Assembly (NCBI RefSeq): GCF_018613715.1
Contig: NZ_JAGGPT010000007.1
Coordinates: 124,001 to 188,000, forward strand
Length of the DNA: 64,000 nucleotides
Direction: 5' to 3'
DNA from: Chryseobacterium sp. ISL-6
Lineage (GTDB): Bacteria; Bacteroidota; Bacteroidia; Flavobacteriales; Weeksellaceae
Both the position numbers and the translations under genes were made by a program. Positions 54,156-63,775 of the stretch are shown here, piece by piece; the stretch's first letter is position 1; each line of letters begins with the position of its first letter. The notes under the pieces were generated by a model. The model ran no database searches and had not been told where the DNA came from. It saw only the letters and a program-made list of their open reading frames with translations.

Positions 54156-55130
54156 TTAATTATGGTAAACTTCAGGATTCACACAATGAATCATCTTCTC
54201 CCCTTTTGAAAATGCAATGATATTTTCCGCGGCAACTTTTGCCATTCCGTTTCTGGCCTCAATTGTTGCTGAACCAATGTGTGGAAGTATACAAACATTA
54301 GATAATCCTAATATAGGGTCATCTTTTAGAATTGGTTCCGGATTGGTAACATCTAAACCAGCCCCCCAGATTTTCCTTGAAACTAATGCTTCATATAAAT
54401 CTGTTTGATTATGAAAACCACCTCTGGCTGTATTAATGAAGATAGCATTAGGTTTCATCCTCTCAAAAACCAGGTTATTAAAAAGATCTTTCTGCTCAGG
54501 TACAAAATTAGCATGAATGCTTAAAACATCGGCTTGTTCAACCAGCTCATCAAAAGAAACGTATTTTGCATTCAATTCTTTCTCAGCTTCTTCATTATGA
54601 CTTCTATTATGATAAATGATATTCATATCGAAAGCTTTCAGAGACTTCTTTGCCATTTCAAAACCTATTCGTCCCAATCCGAAAATACCTAAAGTTTTCC
54701 CGTACAATTCCTGACCTAAAGCATGTAAAGGATCAAAATCACCCCAATTTCCTTCTTTTACTTTCTGAAAATTATAGCTGGCTCTTCTTGCTACCGATTG
54801 CATCAATAAAAAAGCAACATCGGAAGTCGCCTTACTTAATACATCTGGTGTATTTCCAATAGGTATATTTCTATGATTAGCTTCCTTTATATTTACATGA
54901 TCAAAACCTACAGAATATAGAGCAATTGCTTTTACATTTGGACATTGTTCAAAAAAATCTTTATCAAATGAATGATTTCCTACATTTAAAATAGCATCTG
55001 TATCTTTACAATAGCTAAGCCACTCTTCATGAGATAAGTTATCATTTTCAGGTATAGTTATTTCTAATCCTGCATCTTCAAGCATTTTTATTCCAATTTC
55101 CGGAATTCTTTTATTAATGAATACTTTCAT
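54156..55130 (-). CDS. D-2-hydroxyacid dehydrogenase (glyoxylate/hydroxypyruvate reductase type)
   Basis: 324 aa. Rossmann motif TLGIFGLGRIGFEMAKK, then catalytic Arg in INTARGGF, Glu in GLDVTNPEP and His in ILPHIGSAT, all in the D-isomer 2-hydroxyacid dehydrogenase order. NAD(P)H-dependent reduction of a 2-oxo acid such as glyoxylate or hydroxypyruvate; a lactate dehydrogenase role cannot be excluded. Single gene. Confidence 0.95.
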   Translation of the reverse strand: MKVFINKRIPEIGIKMLEDAGLEITIPENDNLSHEEWLSYCKDTDAILNVGNHSFDKDFFEQCPNVKAIALYSVGFDHVNIKEANHRNIPIGNTPDVLSKATSDVAFLLMQSVARRASYNFQKVKEGNWGDFDPLHALGQELYGKTLGIFGLGRIGFEMAKKSLKAFDMNIIYHNRSHNEEAEKELNAKYVSFDELVEQADVLSIHANFVPEQKDLFNNLVFERMKPNAIFINTARGGFHNQTDLYEALVSRKIWGAGLDVTNPEPILKDDPILGLSNVCILPHIGSATIEARNGMAKVAAENIIAFSKGEKMIHCVNPEVYHN

Positions 55131-55163
55131 TGTTTAATATTTATACATTTTTTAAATAAAAAA

Positions 55164-55186
55164 CCTCACTCCTTATATAAGTGAGG
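55164..55186 (-). terminator. Terminator of the 85-aa protein gene
   Basis: CCTCACT pairs with AGTGAGG across a 9-nt loop, followed on the minus strand by TTTTTTATT. Confidence 0.7.
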
Positions 55187-55211
55187 CCATAACTTTATTA
55201 TTTAAAAATTA

Positions 55212-55469
55212 TTACTTATCTTCTGATTGTTCTTTATTCTTATCCCAGTCCCCGGAAGTCATTTCCTGAATCTCATTCCAAATATCCTTAGCTGATTTTT
55301 GCGTGTGGTTCATAAAACTCTTTGTAGTTTCCTGATTTTTGCTTTTCATATCATTTACATAATCCTTTGCCTGCTGAGCATATCCATCAAGACTATATCC
55401 TGGATTATTGGAGATATTTTTCTGGATATTACTAAAATCGTGTGATGATTTAAATCTGTTTGTGTCCAT
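55212..55469 (-). CDS. Small hydrophilic protein of unknown function
   Basis: 85 aa, no hydrophobic segment, with many Lys, Asp, Asn and Gln residues (AKDYVNDMKSKNQETTKSFMNHTQKSAKDIWNEIQEM). The composition and predicted helix look like a small stress-type or LEA-like protein; no family is recognised. Isolated with its own terminator, so expressed on its own. Confidence 0.65.
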   Translation of the reverse strand: MDTNRFKSSHDFSNIQKNISNNPGYSLDGYAQQAKDYVNDMKSKNQETTKSFMNHTQKSAKDIWNEIQEMTSGDWDKNKEQSEDK

Positions 55470-55612
55470 AATAATAAGATTTAAGTGATTTCGTCATAAG
55501 AATACTTCAATTTCTATTCCGAAAAACACCTTCGTAATATTATTTTTAATGAACAATTTTGGTGATCTCCTTTAAGAAAAGGATTATTGAAATTTTAAAT
55601 CAAAATTACAGT

Positions 55613-56005
55613 TTATTTTAACCGAATCAATTCTCCTTTTCTTTTAACAATATTTTTATAATCCCATTGGATTTGTCGAGATTTTTCAAGCCATCTTTTC
55701 AAATCATCTTCACTGATTTCCTGTTTGGAAGTATATCTTTTCTCTGCTGCCTTAAAAGTTCCTTCTATTTTTAGACCTTCCTCACCAAAGGACTGTCCAC
55801 TCCAAAATAGCAGACGCACAGAATTTTTTAATTTACTATATCCCACAATAGGATTTCCATCCAGAAACCATACAGGATGCCTATGCCAGATTTTATTTTC
55901 TGCATCCTGTAATTCAGCATCAATAATAAGAGATAGCTGTATACAGATTTCCTGATCTGACTTCGACTGTGTATTATTATAATCTGTAATATCAGGATGT
56001 ATCAT
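55613..56005 (-). CDS. DUF1801 domain protein
   Basis: 130 aa. The DUF1801 fold (YdhG-like) is recognisable by WHRHPVWFLDGNPIVGYSKLKNSVRLLFWSGQSF and the C-terminal LKRWLEKSRQIQWDYKN. These are small DNA-binding or helper proteins of unknown role. The start is 2 bp after the stop of pcm at 56008, so the two are co-transcribed. Confidence 0.88.
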   Translation of the reverse strand: MIHPDITDYNNTQSKSDQEICIQLSLIIDAELQDAENKIWHRHPVWFLDGNPIVGYSKLKNSVRLLFWSGQSFGEEGLKIEGTFKAAEKRYTSKQEISEDDLKRWLEKSRQIQWDYKNIVKRKGELIRLK

Positions 56006-56007
56006 AT

Positions 56008-56661
56008 TTATGTATTGGTATTATTAAGCATTGGAACAAATTTATATGCTCCGAATTCCTCTTTTTCAATTTCAGTCGGAGAAATTTTTGTGAACCTATA
56101 TAAAACCTGTTCATCGGTTGGACCCAAAGGAATAACCATTTTCCCACCTACTTTTAACTGTTTCAACAATTCTGTTGGTAAGACGGATGCTCCACAAGTA
56201 ACAATGATCTTATCAAAAGGGGCAAACGTTGGTAGTCCGGCAAAACCGTCACCAAAGCTTTGAAATTTTGGAAAAAGATGAAGCTCTCTAAATTTTTTCT
56301 TCGAAAAATCAAATAAATCCTTCTGTCTTTCAACAGTGTATACCAAACCTTTCATAGCCAATAAAACAGCAGTTTGATATCCACACCCTGTTCCGATTTC
56401 AAGTATTTTTTCTCCCGGTGTCACCTGTAAAAGTTCTGATTGCTCAGCAACTGTTGAAGGATGAGAAATAGTTTGATGTGCGAGAATTGGAAAAGCACGG
56501 TCTTCATAGGCAAAATCTTCAAAAATACTTTCTATAAAAAGATGTCTCGGAACTTCATTCATTGCCGAAAGTACATTCTTATCCGTAATCCCAATTCTTT
56601 GCTGAAGGTATTCAACTAAGATTTTTCTTTTTCCTTTATGTACAAACGAATCTTGCGTCAT
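56008..56661 (-). CDS. pcm: Protein-L-isoaspartate (D-aspartate) O-methyltransferase
   Basis: 217 aa, SAM-dependent. N terminus DKNVLSAMNEVPRHLFIE, then QTISHPSTVAEQSELLQV and the SAM motif KILEIGTGCGYQTAVL; C-terminal LKVGGKMVIPLG. It repairs isoaspartyl residues in aged cytoplasmic proteins. Promoter element at 56700-56707 and an operon with the DUF1801 gene. Confidence 0.96.
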   Translation of the reverse strand: MTQDSFVHKGKRKILVEYLQQRIGITDKNVLSAMNEVPRHLFIESIFEDFAYEDRAFPILAHQTISHPSTVAEQSELLQVTPGEKILEIGTGCGYQTAVLLAMKGLVYTVERQKDLFDFSKKKFRELHLFPKFQSFGDGFAGLPTFAPFDKIIVTCGASVLPTELLKQLKVGGKMVIPLGPTDEQVLYRFTKISPTEIEKEEFGAYKFVPMLNNTNT

Positions 56662-56699
56662 TAGATAGTAGTTATTAGGTTGCAGGTACTAGTTTATCA

Positions 56700-56707
56700 C
56701 AAAAATA
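56700..56707 (-). promoter_or_regulatory. -7 promoter element of the pcm operon
   Basis: On the minus strand this reads TATTTTTG, an exact TAnnTTTG match, 38 bp upstream of the pcm ATG. Confidence 0.5.
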
Positions 56708-56821
56708 AGGATTAGATTTTAGATTTCAGGAAACAGCAGGAATTTTTGCTGATTAAAGTCAAAAGTGTTTATATCTAAAATCTCGTACCTAATTTATATC
56801 TTTACAAAAATTAAAAAAGCT

Positions 56822-57784
56822 ATGTTGAAAGCAGGTTTGGTAGGTGCCGGACATTTGGGAAAAATACACTTAAAACTTCTCAATCAATCAGATAGGTATG
56901 ATTTTGTAGGTTTCCACGACAAAGATGTAGAAAACGGAAAAAAATTAGAAGCCGAATTCGGTTACAAATATTTCGAAAATTTTGATGATCTATTGGACCA
57001 GATTGATATGCTGGATATTGTAACACCAACGGTTTATCATTATGATTACGCTCTGAAAGCGATCGAAAAGCGACTGCATTTTTTCATTGAAAAACCTGTT
57101 ACCCAAACGCTTCAGCAAGCAGAAGAAATCCTTTATAAATGTCGTGAAAATGGGATTAAAGCCCAGGTAGGACACGTTGAGAGATACAATCCTGCTTTTA
57201 TGGCAACTAAAGAATACATCAAAAACCCAATGTTTATTGAAATCCACCGATTAGCAGAGTTTAATCCTCGTGGAACGGATGTTTCTGTTGTATTGGATCT
57301 AATGATCCATGATCTGGATATTTTATTGAGCATGGTTAAATCTAAAGTAAAGGTCATTCATGCCAGTGGCGTTTGTGTGGTAAGTAAAACTCCGGATATT
57401 GCAAATGCACGAATAGAATTTGAAAATGGATGTGTTGCCAATCTTACGACTTCGAGAATCTCTATGAAGGCGATGAGAAAAAGTCGTTTCTTCCAGAAAG
57501 ATGCTTATATCTCCGTTGACTTCCTTGAGAAAAAAGCAGAGGTGATCCGCATGAAAGATGCTCCTGAAGTACCTACTCCATTTGATATGATCATTGAAAA
57601 TGCTGATGGAGAAAAAAATCAGATTTTATTTGAGTATCCAAACATCCAGCCCAATAATGCTATCCTTGATGAATTAAATTCGTTTGCAGATTCTATTACA
57701 CAAAATAAAAATGTAGAAGTATCATTGGAAGATGGAACTGAAGCTTTGAAAATCGCTTTGGAAATTATGAAACTGATCAGCTAG
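56822..57784 (+). CDS. Gfo/Idh/MocA-family oxidoreductase
   Basis: 320 aa from the ATG at 56822 (an upstream extension to 56765 has no homology and includes likely promoter sequence). NAD(P) motif VGAGHLGKIHLKLL, catalytic Lys in FIEKPVTQTLQQAEE (EKP), and His in MIHDLDI. The family oxidises or reduces sugars, inositols or biliverdin-like compounds; this subtype resembles flavobacterial UDP-sugar or biliverdin-reductase-like members. Substrate not assigned. Confidence 0.92.
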   Translation: MLKAGLVGAGHLGKIHLKLLNQSDRYDFVGFHDKDVENGKKLEAEFGYKYFENFDDLLDQIDMLDIVTPTVYHYDYALKAIEKRLHFFIEKPVTQTLQQAEEILYKCRENGIKAQVGHVERYNPAFMATKEYIKNPMFIEIHRLAEFNPRGTDVSVVLDLMIHDLDILLSMVKSKVKVIHASGVCVVSKTPDIANARIEFENGCVANLTTSRISMKAMRKSRFFQKDAYISVDFLEKKAEVIRMKDAPEVPTPFDMIIENADGEKNQILFEYPNIQPNNAILDELNSFADSITQNKNVEVSLEDGTEALKIALEIMKLIS

Positions 57785-57938
57785 ATTATATAGATTGTAG
57801 TTTTCAGAAGATCCTAATACTTCATTTCTGAATATGATAATTATCATCTACAAATAATATTCAGCATAAAATTTATTCCTCTTTAAATTGTTCACCTATT
57901 TAGAGAGGAATTTTAATTTTAATTCAATAATTTTTAAA

Positions 57939-57946
57939 TATATTTG
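57939..57946 (+). promoter_or_regulatory. -7 promoter element of the GH5 gene
   Basis: TATATTTG matches TAnnTTTG exactly, 55 bp upstream of the ATG at 58002. Confidence 0.45.
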
Positions 57947-58001
57947 TGATTACTAAACATTTAATTCTAAAAGTAATCCCATAATCTTATAAAATCAAAC
58001 T

Positions 58002-59732
58002 ATGAAAAGAACCATCCTACTATCCGCACTTTTATTGTCTCAATTTGGGACATCGCAATTATTAAAAACAAATGGTCAAAAAATCGTTAATGACAAAGGT
58101 GAGAATATCCAGCTTAAAGGCTTAGGTTTAGGAGGATGGATGTTGCAGGAAGGCTATATGCTTAAAACAGCAGATTTTGCAGGTCCACAATATAAAATCA
58201 AACAGAAGATTTCTGAGCTTATTGGAGAGGATGGAATGAATGAATTCTACAAAGCTTATCTGAAGAATGGAATTACAAAACAAGATATTGATTTTCTTGC
58301 TAAATCAGGATTCAATTCTATCAGACTTCCAATGCATTACAATCTGTATACTTTACCTATTGAAAAAGAGTCAGTAAAAGGCCAGAATACATGGTTAGAA
58401 GAAGGTTTTAAAATGACAGATGATTTATTAAAATGGTGTGCAGACAATAAGATATACCTTATCCTCGATCTTCATGCAGCACCTGGAGGACAAGGAAACG
58501 ATGTGAATATTTCTGATAATGACAAATCAAAACCTTCACTTTGGGACAGTGAAGAAAATCAGAAAAAAACAATTGCCTTATGGAAAAAACTTGCTGAACG
58601 ATATAAGGATGAGCCATGGATTGGAGGTTATGATCTCATCAACGAGCCAAACATCAACTTCACGGGGAAAAACCCAAATGGAACGGATGAAATGTCAAAT
58701 GCTCCTCTCTGGAAATTACAAAAGGATATTACCACCGCTATCCGGGAGGTTGACAAAAAGCACATTATTATCCTTGAAGGAAATGGCTGGGGAAATAATT
58801 ACAACGGATTGATACCACTTTGGGATAACAATATGGTTTTCAGCTTCCATAAATATTGGAACAATAATGATGATGCCACAATAAAAGGCATTCTCGAGCT
58901 AAGAGAAAAACACAATATACCGATCTGGTTAGGTGAAACAGGGGAAAACTCTAATGTGTGGTTTACAGAGTTGATACAGTTGATGAATAAACACAATATT
59001 GGCTACGCTTTCTGGCCAATGAAAAAGATTGACAACACAGCGGGTATTGCCAATGTAAAGATCACTCCGGAATATCAGAAATTGCTGGATTATTGGAAAA
59101 ACGGTGGTGAAAAGCCATCAAAAGAAATGGCAACAAAAGCTTTAATGAAGATTGCTGATAATTATAAATTCAATAATACTGAAATTAAAAATGATGTTGT
59201 AGATGCTATGTTCAGACAGACAACGGATGACTCTACGAAACCATTTAAAAATCACAATGCACCAGGAAGGGTTTTTGCTACAGATTATGACTTAGGAAGG
59301 ATGGGTTCCGCGTATATGGACAATGATTTCGTTAATCTCTGGGTAAGTGATCCTGCCAAAAGGTCTGAATGGAATGCTGGTCATCAAATGAGAAATGATG
59401 GGGTTGATATTTATCCATGTAACGATAAAATCACTAATCAATACTATGTAGGAAAGACAGAAAAGGGAGAATGGATCCAATATACCATCAATAGCAAAAC
59501 AGATAAAAGCTATACTTTCGACATCAGATATGCAAGTGGTAGTGAATCTAAAATAAAAATCTCAGATGCATCTGGAAACGAATTAGCAAGTGTTTCATTG
59601 TCGTCCACAGAAGGTAAAGATAAATGGAAAACAATTTCAGCTAAAGGTATCAACCTGAAAAAAGGTGAAAACAAAATCAGGATCGTTTTTGAAAATGATG
59701 GTGTAAATCTCAACTATTTTGAAGTGAAATAA
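58002..59732 (+). CDS. Secreted glycoside hydrolase family 5 with a C-terminal carbohydrate-binding domain
   Basis: 576 aa with a signal peptide (KRTILLSALLLSQFGTSQ). The GH5 catalytic domain (about 25-380) has the acid/base Glu215 in LINEPN and nucleophile Glu312 in PIWLGETGENS, plus the family-typical LGLGGWMLQEGYM and RLPMHYNLY. A C-terminal beta-sandwich (about 420-576) has the CBM6/CBM35-like pattern DNDFVNLW...GEWIQYTIN and ends LKKGENKIRIVFENDGVNLNYFEVK. It hydrolyses beta-glucan or mannan outside the cell. Cellulase versus exo-glucanase is not decided. Confidence 0.93.
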   Translation: MKRTILLSALLLSQFGTSQLLKTNGQKIVNDKGENIQLKGLGLGGWMLQEGYMLKTADFAGPQYKIKQKISELIGEDGMNEFYKAYLKNGITKQDIDFLAKSGFNSIRLPMHYNLYTLPIEKESVKGQNTWLEEGFKMTDDLLKWCADNKIYLILDLHAAPGGQGNDVNISDNDKSKPSLWDSEENQKKTIALWKKLAERYKDEPWIGGYDLINEPNINFTGKNPNGTDEMSNAPLWKLQKDITTAIREVDKKHIIILEGNGWGNNYNGLIPLWDNNMVFSFHKYWNNNDDATIKGILELREKHNIPIWLGETGENSNVWFTELIQLMNKHNIGYAFWPMKKIDNTAGIANVKITPEYQKLLDYWKNGGEKPSKEMATKALMKIADNYKFNNTEIKNDVVDAMFRQTTDDSTKPFKNHNAPGRVFATDYDLGRMGSAYMDNDFVNLWVSDPAKRSEWNAGHQMRNDGVDIYPCNDKITNQYYVGKTEKGEWIQYTINSKTDKSYTFDIRYASGSESKIKISDASGNELASVSLSSTEGKDKWKTISAKGINLKKGENKIRIVFENDGVNLNYFEVK

Positions 59733-59749
59733 TAATTATATTAAATTAC

Positions 59750-59779
59750 AAATCCCTTTTTAAGTTCTAAAAGGGATTT
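59750..59779 (+). terminator. Terminator after the GH5 gene
   Basis: AAATCCCTTTT pairs with AAAAGGGATTT across an 8-nt loop, followed by ATTTTTT. Confidence 0.8.
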
Positions 59780-59798
59780 ATTTTTTAAATTTACTGCT

Positions 59799-60677
59799 AT
59801 GAAAAAAGCAGGCTTATTATTTCTTTTTATTTCGGCATTTTCCTTTGCACAAACAACAGCTCTGGAGCAAACTATAAATTCGATTATTAATAACAAAAAT
59901 GCTACAGTAGGAGTTTCTGTCCTGGGAATTGAAGATCCCTTCAACTATAATAAGAACGGAGAGAAAAAACTTCCAATGCAGAGTGTTTTCAAATTTCATA
60001 TTGCCAGTGCCGTTTTGGACTTTGTAGATAAAGGAAAGTTATCATTACACAAGAAAATCTTAGTGAAAAAGTCTGACCTTCTTGATGATACATGGTCCCC
60101 ATTACGAGAGAAATATCCTAATGGTAATATCGAACTTCCACTAAGTGAAATTATCGACTTTACAGTCGCTCAGAGTGATAATAATGGCTGTGATATCCTT
60201 TTGCGCTTAATTGGTGGAACCGCTACTGTTCAGAAATTTATGAATTCCAAAGGAGTTAAAAATTTCCAGATCAAATTCAATGAGGAAGAAATGCACAAAA
60301 GCTGGGATGCACAATATGAAAATTATAGTACAACCAATTCAGTTGCAGAAGTTTTAAAAAAGTTCTATCAGGGAAAACTACTCTCTAAAAAATCTACTGA
60401 TTATCTGATGCAGGTAATGCTTGGAACAAAAACGGGAACGAATAAATTAATTGAACAGCTTCCAAAAAACACCCCTATTGCTCATAAAACGGGTTCTTCG
60501 GGAAAAAATAAGAATGGACTGACTGGTGCTGAAAATGATATGGGAATTATCACATTATCTAATGGGAAGCATTATGCAATTGCTGTATTTGTAAGCAACT
60601 CAACTGAAACAGATGTTGTAAACTGCAAAATTGTTTCGGATATTTCCAAGGCCGTTTGGGATGATTTTAATAAGTAA
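59799..60677 (+). CDS. bla: Class A beta-lactamase, subclass A2 (CIA/CGA-like)
   Basis: 292 aa with signal peptide KAGLLFLFISAFSFAQ. The active-site Ser62-x-x-Lys65 (SVFK), Ser126-Asp127-Asn128 and Lys230-Thr-Gly motifs are all present, with the A2-type omega region NEEEMHKSWDAQYENYS where Glu164 is the candidate general base. It inactivates penicillins and likely extended-spectrum cephalosporins in the periplasm. The closest known types I recall are the CIA and CGA enzymes of Chryseobacterium indologenes and gleum, so it is probably intrinsic. Starts 20 bp after the GH5 terminator. Confidence 0.95.
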   Translation: MKKAGLLFLFISAFSFAQTTALEQTINSIINNKNATVGVSVLGIEDPFNYNKNGEKKLPMQSVFKFHIASAVLDFVDKGKLSLHKKILVKKSDLLDDTWSPLREKYPNGNIELPLSEIIDFTVAQSDNNGCDILLRLIGGTATVQKFMNSKGVKNFQIKFNEEEMHKSWDAQYENYSTTNSVAEVLKKFYQGKLLSKKSTDYLMQVMLGTKTGTNKLIEQLPKNTPIAHKTGSSGKNKNGLTGAENDMGIITLSNGKHYAIAVFVSNSTETDVVNCKIVSDISKAVWDDFNK

Positions 60678-60762
60678 ATTTTAAAGCTTAATTTTAGGAC
60701 AAAGAAAAAGACTACAGGTAATCGGTAGAAAACTTTGCTTAAACTTAACTCAATGTATTAAA

Positions 60763-61173
60763 ATGAAAAAAACGGCCATACTTCTAAGCATTTTTTGTTT
60801 TACATTCTTTTTTTCACAAAAGAATCAAAACTATTTGCAAGTAGGTTACGCAAGTATTTGTTGCGGAACTCCTTCCGAACAACCTGTTATCAATTACATA
60901 TCTCAATTTCAGAAAAAAAACAAGACCAAACCCTTTGAAATATACAGACAAAGTGGCTTAGGAAGAGAAGGCGAGTTTAATCTATATATAGGAATTGATG
61001 CCTTATCAAAAACTAAAAAAAGCAATTTTATATCAGGTCTGAAAACAGCTGTTTCATTACAAAACATGAAAAAAAATAAAAGCAGTGAAGGAAATGTGAA
61101 TTTTGATGAAACACAAATTCTTACAAAAGCTGATTTAGCAAATTCAAGAAATTTAACTATCTATAAAAAATAA
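60763..61173 (+). CDS. Exported small protein of unknown function
   Basis: 136 aa with a signal peptide (KKTAILLSIFCFTFFFSQ). The mature part begins NQNYLQVGYASICCGTPSEQP with a Cys-Cys pair and continues as a basic, beta-rich polypeptide with no family recognised (YRQSGLGREGEFNLYIGID). It lies 85 bp after the beta-lactamase and 16 bp before the hydroxybutyryl-CoA dehydrogenase gene, so it may be co-transcribed with the latter by chance of proximity. Function unknown. Confidence 0.7.
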   Translation: MKKTAILLSIFCFTFFFSQKNQNYLQVGYASICCGTPSEQPVINYISQFQKKNKTKPFEIYRQSGLGREGEFNLYIGIDALSKTKKSNFISGLKTAVSLQNMKKNKSSEGNVNFDETQILTKADLANSRNLTIYKK

Positions 61174-61189
61174 TTTAATTTAAGGAAAA

Positions 61190-62083
61190 ATGATCAAAAA
61201 CGTTGTAGTTATCGGAGCTGGAACCATGGGAAATGGTATTGCACATACTTTTGCGCAAAGCGGATTTAAGGTAAACCTGGTAGATGTATCTCAAGATGCT
61301 TTAGATAGAGGATTAAAAACCATTACCACCAACCTCGACAGAATAATTGCAAAGGGCAACCTTACAGAAGAACAAAAAGCAGAAACTCTAGGAAATATAA
61401 CCACTTTTACTGAACTTAAAAATGCTGTTGGATCAGCAGATTTAATTGTAGAAGCGGCTACTGAGAATCAGGATCTGAAATTAAAGATCTTTGGACAAAT
61501 GGATGAATTTGCTCCTGAAAACTGTATTCTGGCAACTAATACTTCTTCTATTTCTATTACAAAAATAGCAGCTGCAACAAAAAGAGCTGATAAAGTAATC
61601 GGTATGCATTTTATGAATCCGGTTCCTATTATGAAATTGGTAGAAATTATCAAAGGCTATTCTACTTCTAAAGAGACTTTTGATATCATCTATGATATGA
61701 GTAAAACATTAGGAAAAGTTCCTGTGGAAGTTAATGATTATCCTGGTTTCGTTGCCAACAGAATTCTAATGCCAATGATCAATGAGTCTATTGAAACTCT
61801 TTATAATGGTGTTGCAGGTGTTGAAGAAATTGATACCGTAATGAAGTTGGGAATGGCTCATCCAATGGGTCCTCTCCAATTAGCAGACTTTATTGGTCTT
61901 GATGTATGTCTTGCAATTCTTAATGTAATGTATGACGGTTTTAAAAATCCTAAATATGCTCCAAATCCATTATTGGTAAATATGGTGATGGCAGGAAAAC
62001 TAGGTGTAAAATCCGGTGAAGGGTTCTATGATTATTCTGAAAGCAAAAAAGCAGAGAAGGTTTCAAAAATGTTTTTAAAATAG
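61190..62083 (+). CDS. hbd: 3-hydroxybutyryl-CoA dehydrogenase
   Basis: 297 aa, soluble. Rossmann motif GAGTMGNGIAHTFAQSG, catalytic His in GMHFMNPVPIMKLVEI, Glu in the HFxNP region, and the C-terminal domain DYPGFVANRILMPMINE. NAD(P)-dependent oxidation of (S)-3-hydroxybutyryl-CoA in beta-oxidation or butyrate metabolism; PaaH-type activity on longer substrates is also possible. No other pathway genes are adjacent. Confidence 0.94.
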   Translation: MIKNVVVIGAGTMGNGIAHTFAQSGFKVNLVDVSQDALDRGLKTITTNLDRIIAKGNLTEEQKAETLGNITTFTELKNAVGSADLIVEAATENQDLKLKIFGQMDEFAPENCILATNTSSISITKIAAATKRADKVIGMHFMNPVPIMKLVEIIKGYSTSKETFDIIYDMSKTLGKVPVEVNDYPGFVANRILMPMINESIETLYNGVAGVEEIDTVMKLGMAHPMGPLQLADFIGLDVCLAILNVMYDGFKNPKYAPNPLLVNMVMAGKLGVKSGEGFYDYSESKKAEKVSKMFLK

Positions 62084-62162
62084 TTTTAAATACATAAGTT
62101 GTACGTTATATCGCGATATGGCTAAAAATACTTATAATCGTTAATCAACGACCTGCAGCTTA

Positions 62163-63479
62163 ATGAAAATTAAAGAAAAAAATATTCAGATATCATTGGT
62201 CATCATTACTATAGTGATGACCATTTTACGTTTTTTACTCAACGAAAAAGGCAGGGTAAATCCGGACTCGATCCGTTACATGAGATTTGCACATGTGTTT
62301 CCAACAATTGATAATACAACCACTCCATTGGGATATCCTTTAAGTATTAAGTTCTTTACTTATTTTGGTTTTGATGAATTCTGGAGCAGTAAACTTGTTG
62401 GAATTCTGGCCTTCCTATTCATCGTTATTTTTTCTTGGAAAAAGAATTTTTATCCTAAGGAATCCATTGTTATCAGTGCTTTGTTCAGCTTTGTTTCGAT
62501 ATATGCATATACGATGAGTGAAGCATTGATCCTTCCTTTCGTATTTCTATTCTTATACACCGCTCATTTAATTATCATTGGAAAATTAAAGAAATGGAAA
62601 GCCATATTCTACCTTTCTTTATCTTTAATAGCACTATATAATATCCGTTACAGTTCATTATTCATTATTGGTGGAACCGGACTTTTTGGATTAATGGTTT
62701 GGAAAAAAAAATATGCTAAAATATTTATAGTCTCAGCAATGATAGGATGTATTTTCATCGTTGCCTATAAGTTTCTATTTTTAGATTATTTTAATGAAAG
62801 CTATATCAATCAATTTCTGGAAATGGGATTACATCCTACTTCACAACTGTTAAAAGAATTATTTCAAGGGCTTACGACCTCCTTCAACCCGTTTATTCAT
62901 ATGGCAGATCCGGGTGGCGGATTGATAAATTATGCAATTTATGGAATTGGCCTTCTCAATATATTGTTGATGGTATTTCTCTTTGTAAGAAGCAAACTTT
63001 CAGAGACGGAATTTTTCTTTATTGGTATTGGTATTTCAGGTATTATATGTTCTTATTTTGTCCAATATTTTTACTCTGTAAATCCATTAGATTATAGATT
63101 AATTGCGCCATTCAGCTTTCCGATCTGGTTGGTATATTTCAAAAAATTATTTAGCCTTTTTGATATTAAAGTATATGTAATTGGAGCATTGAGTTTATTA
63201 TCTGGTGTCTTTTTCACCTGGCTTTCGAAAGGAAACTATCTTGAAAACAGAAAGAATATAGAACAGTTTTTACAATCCGAAAATTTAAAGAATATCCCTA
63301 TTAAATTCTATATTGAAACTGAAGAAGATCTGGAAAAAATACAAATTGCGGAGTTAATAAGCACGGTAAATCCTAATGTAAGTCTAACTTTTAAGCCAAA
63401 AGACACCTTACAAAAAACCACATTAACGCGATATAAAGTTTTACAAAAAATTAGAATCGACAAGAACAAGTATCAATAA
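62163..63479 (+). CDS. Polytopic membrane protein of glycosyltransferase-like type
   Basis: 438 aa with about ten hydrophobic helices. The pattern of an early extracytoplasmic loop with DSIRYMRFAHVFP (an acidic residue followed by Arg) and many short loops resembles C-type (GT-C) glycosyltransferases such as those acting on lipid-linked sugars, but the key motif cannot be proven. No specific family assigned. About 80 bp downstream of hbd; it may be an independent transcript. Confidence 0.7.
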   Translation: MKIKEKNIQISLVIITIVMTILRFLLNEKGRVNPDSIRYMRFAHVFPTIDNTTTPLGYPLSIKFFTYFGFDEFWSSKLVGILAFLFIVIFSWKKNFYPKESIVISALFSFVSIYAYTMSEALILPFVFLFLYTAHLIIIGKLKKWKAIFYLSLSLIALYNIRYSSLFIIGGTGLFGLMVWKKKYAKIFIVSAMIGCIFIVAYKFLFLDYFNESYINQFLEMGLHPTSQLLKELFQGLTTSFNPFIHMADPGGGLINYAIYGIGLLNILLMVFLFVRSKLSETEFFFIGIGISGIICSYFVQYFYSVNPLDYRLIAPFSFPIWLVYFKKLFSLFDIKVYVIGALSLLSGVFFTWLSKGNYLENRKNIEQFLQSENLKNIPIKFYIETEEDLEKIQIAELISTVNPNVSLTFKPKDTLQKTTLTRYKVLQKIRIDKNKYQ

Positions 63480-63485
63480 TTTTAT

Positions 63486-63493
63486 TATCTTTG
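63486..63493 (+). promoter_or_regulatory. -7 promoter element of the small acidic protein gene
   Basis: TATCTTTG matches TAnnTTTG exactly, 22 bp upstream of the ATG at 63516. Confidence 0.55.
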
Positions 63494-63515
63494 AGAAAGT
63501 TAAAATATTAAAAAA

Positions 63516-63755
63516 ATGAAATTACCAAAGTTTTTATTAGCAGATAATTCGGAATTTCCTGAGGATTTATTCGTGGTTCATACTGAATACCCAAGATTTA
63601 TCTTAAACGTTGAGGAAGAAGAAGTTGAGTGGCTAGATGATTTGGAAGGCGACGATGAAGAGACCATGGCAGATGAAGCTACTAAAGTGGTAGAAGCAGC
63701 ATTCAAATGGTGTGACGAAGAATTGGCTAAGTACGATGAAGAAGAGGAAGAATAA
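63516..63755 (+). CDS. Small acidic protein, conserved-looking
   Basis: 79 aa, very acidic, with a folded-looking N-terminal part (KLPKFLLADNSEFPEDLFVVHTEYPRFILNV) and a C-terminal helix (EATKVVEAAFKWCDEELAKYDEEEEE). No signal or anchor, so cytoplasmic. The compact hydrophobic-aromatic N terminus suggests a real domain. I do not know its function. It has its own promoter and terminator. Confidence 0.8.
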   Translation: MKLPKFLLADNSEFPEDLFVVHTEYPRFILNVEEEEVEWLDDLEGDDEETMADEATKVVEAAFKWCDEELAKYDEEEEE

Positions 63756-63775
63756 GAAAAAACATTAAAGCATAA

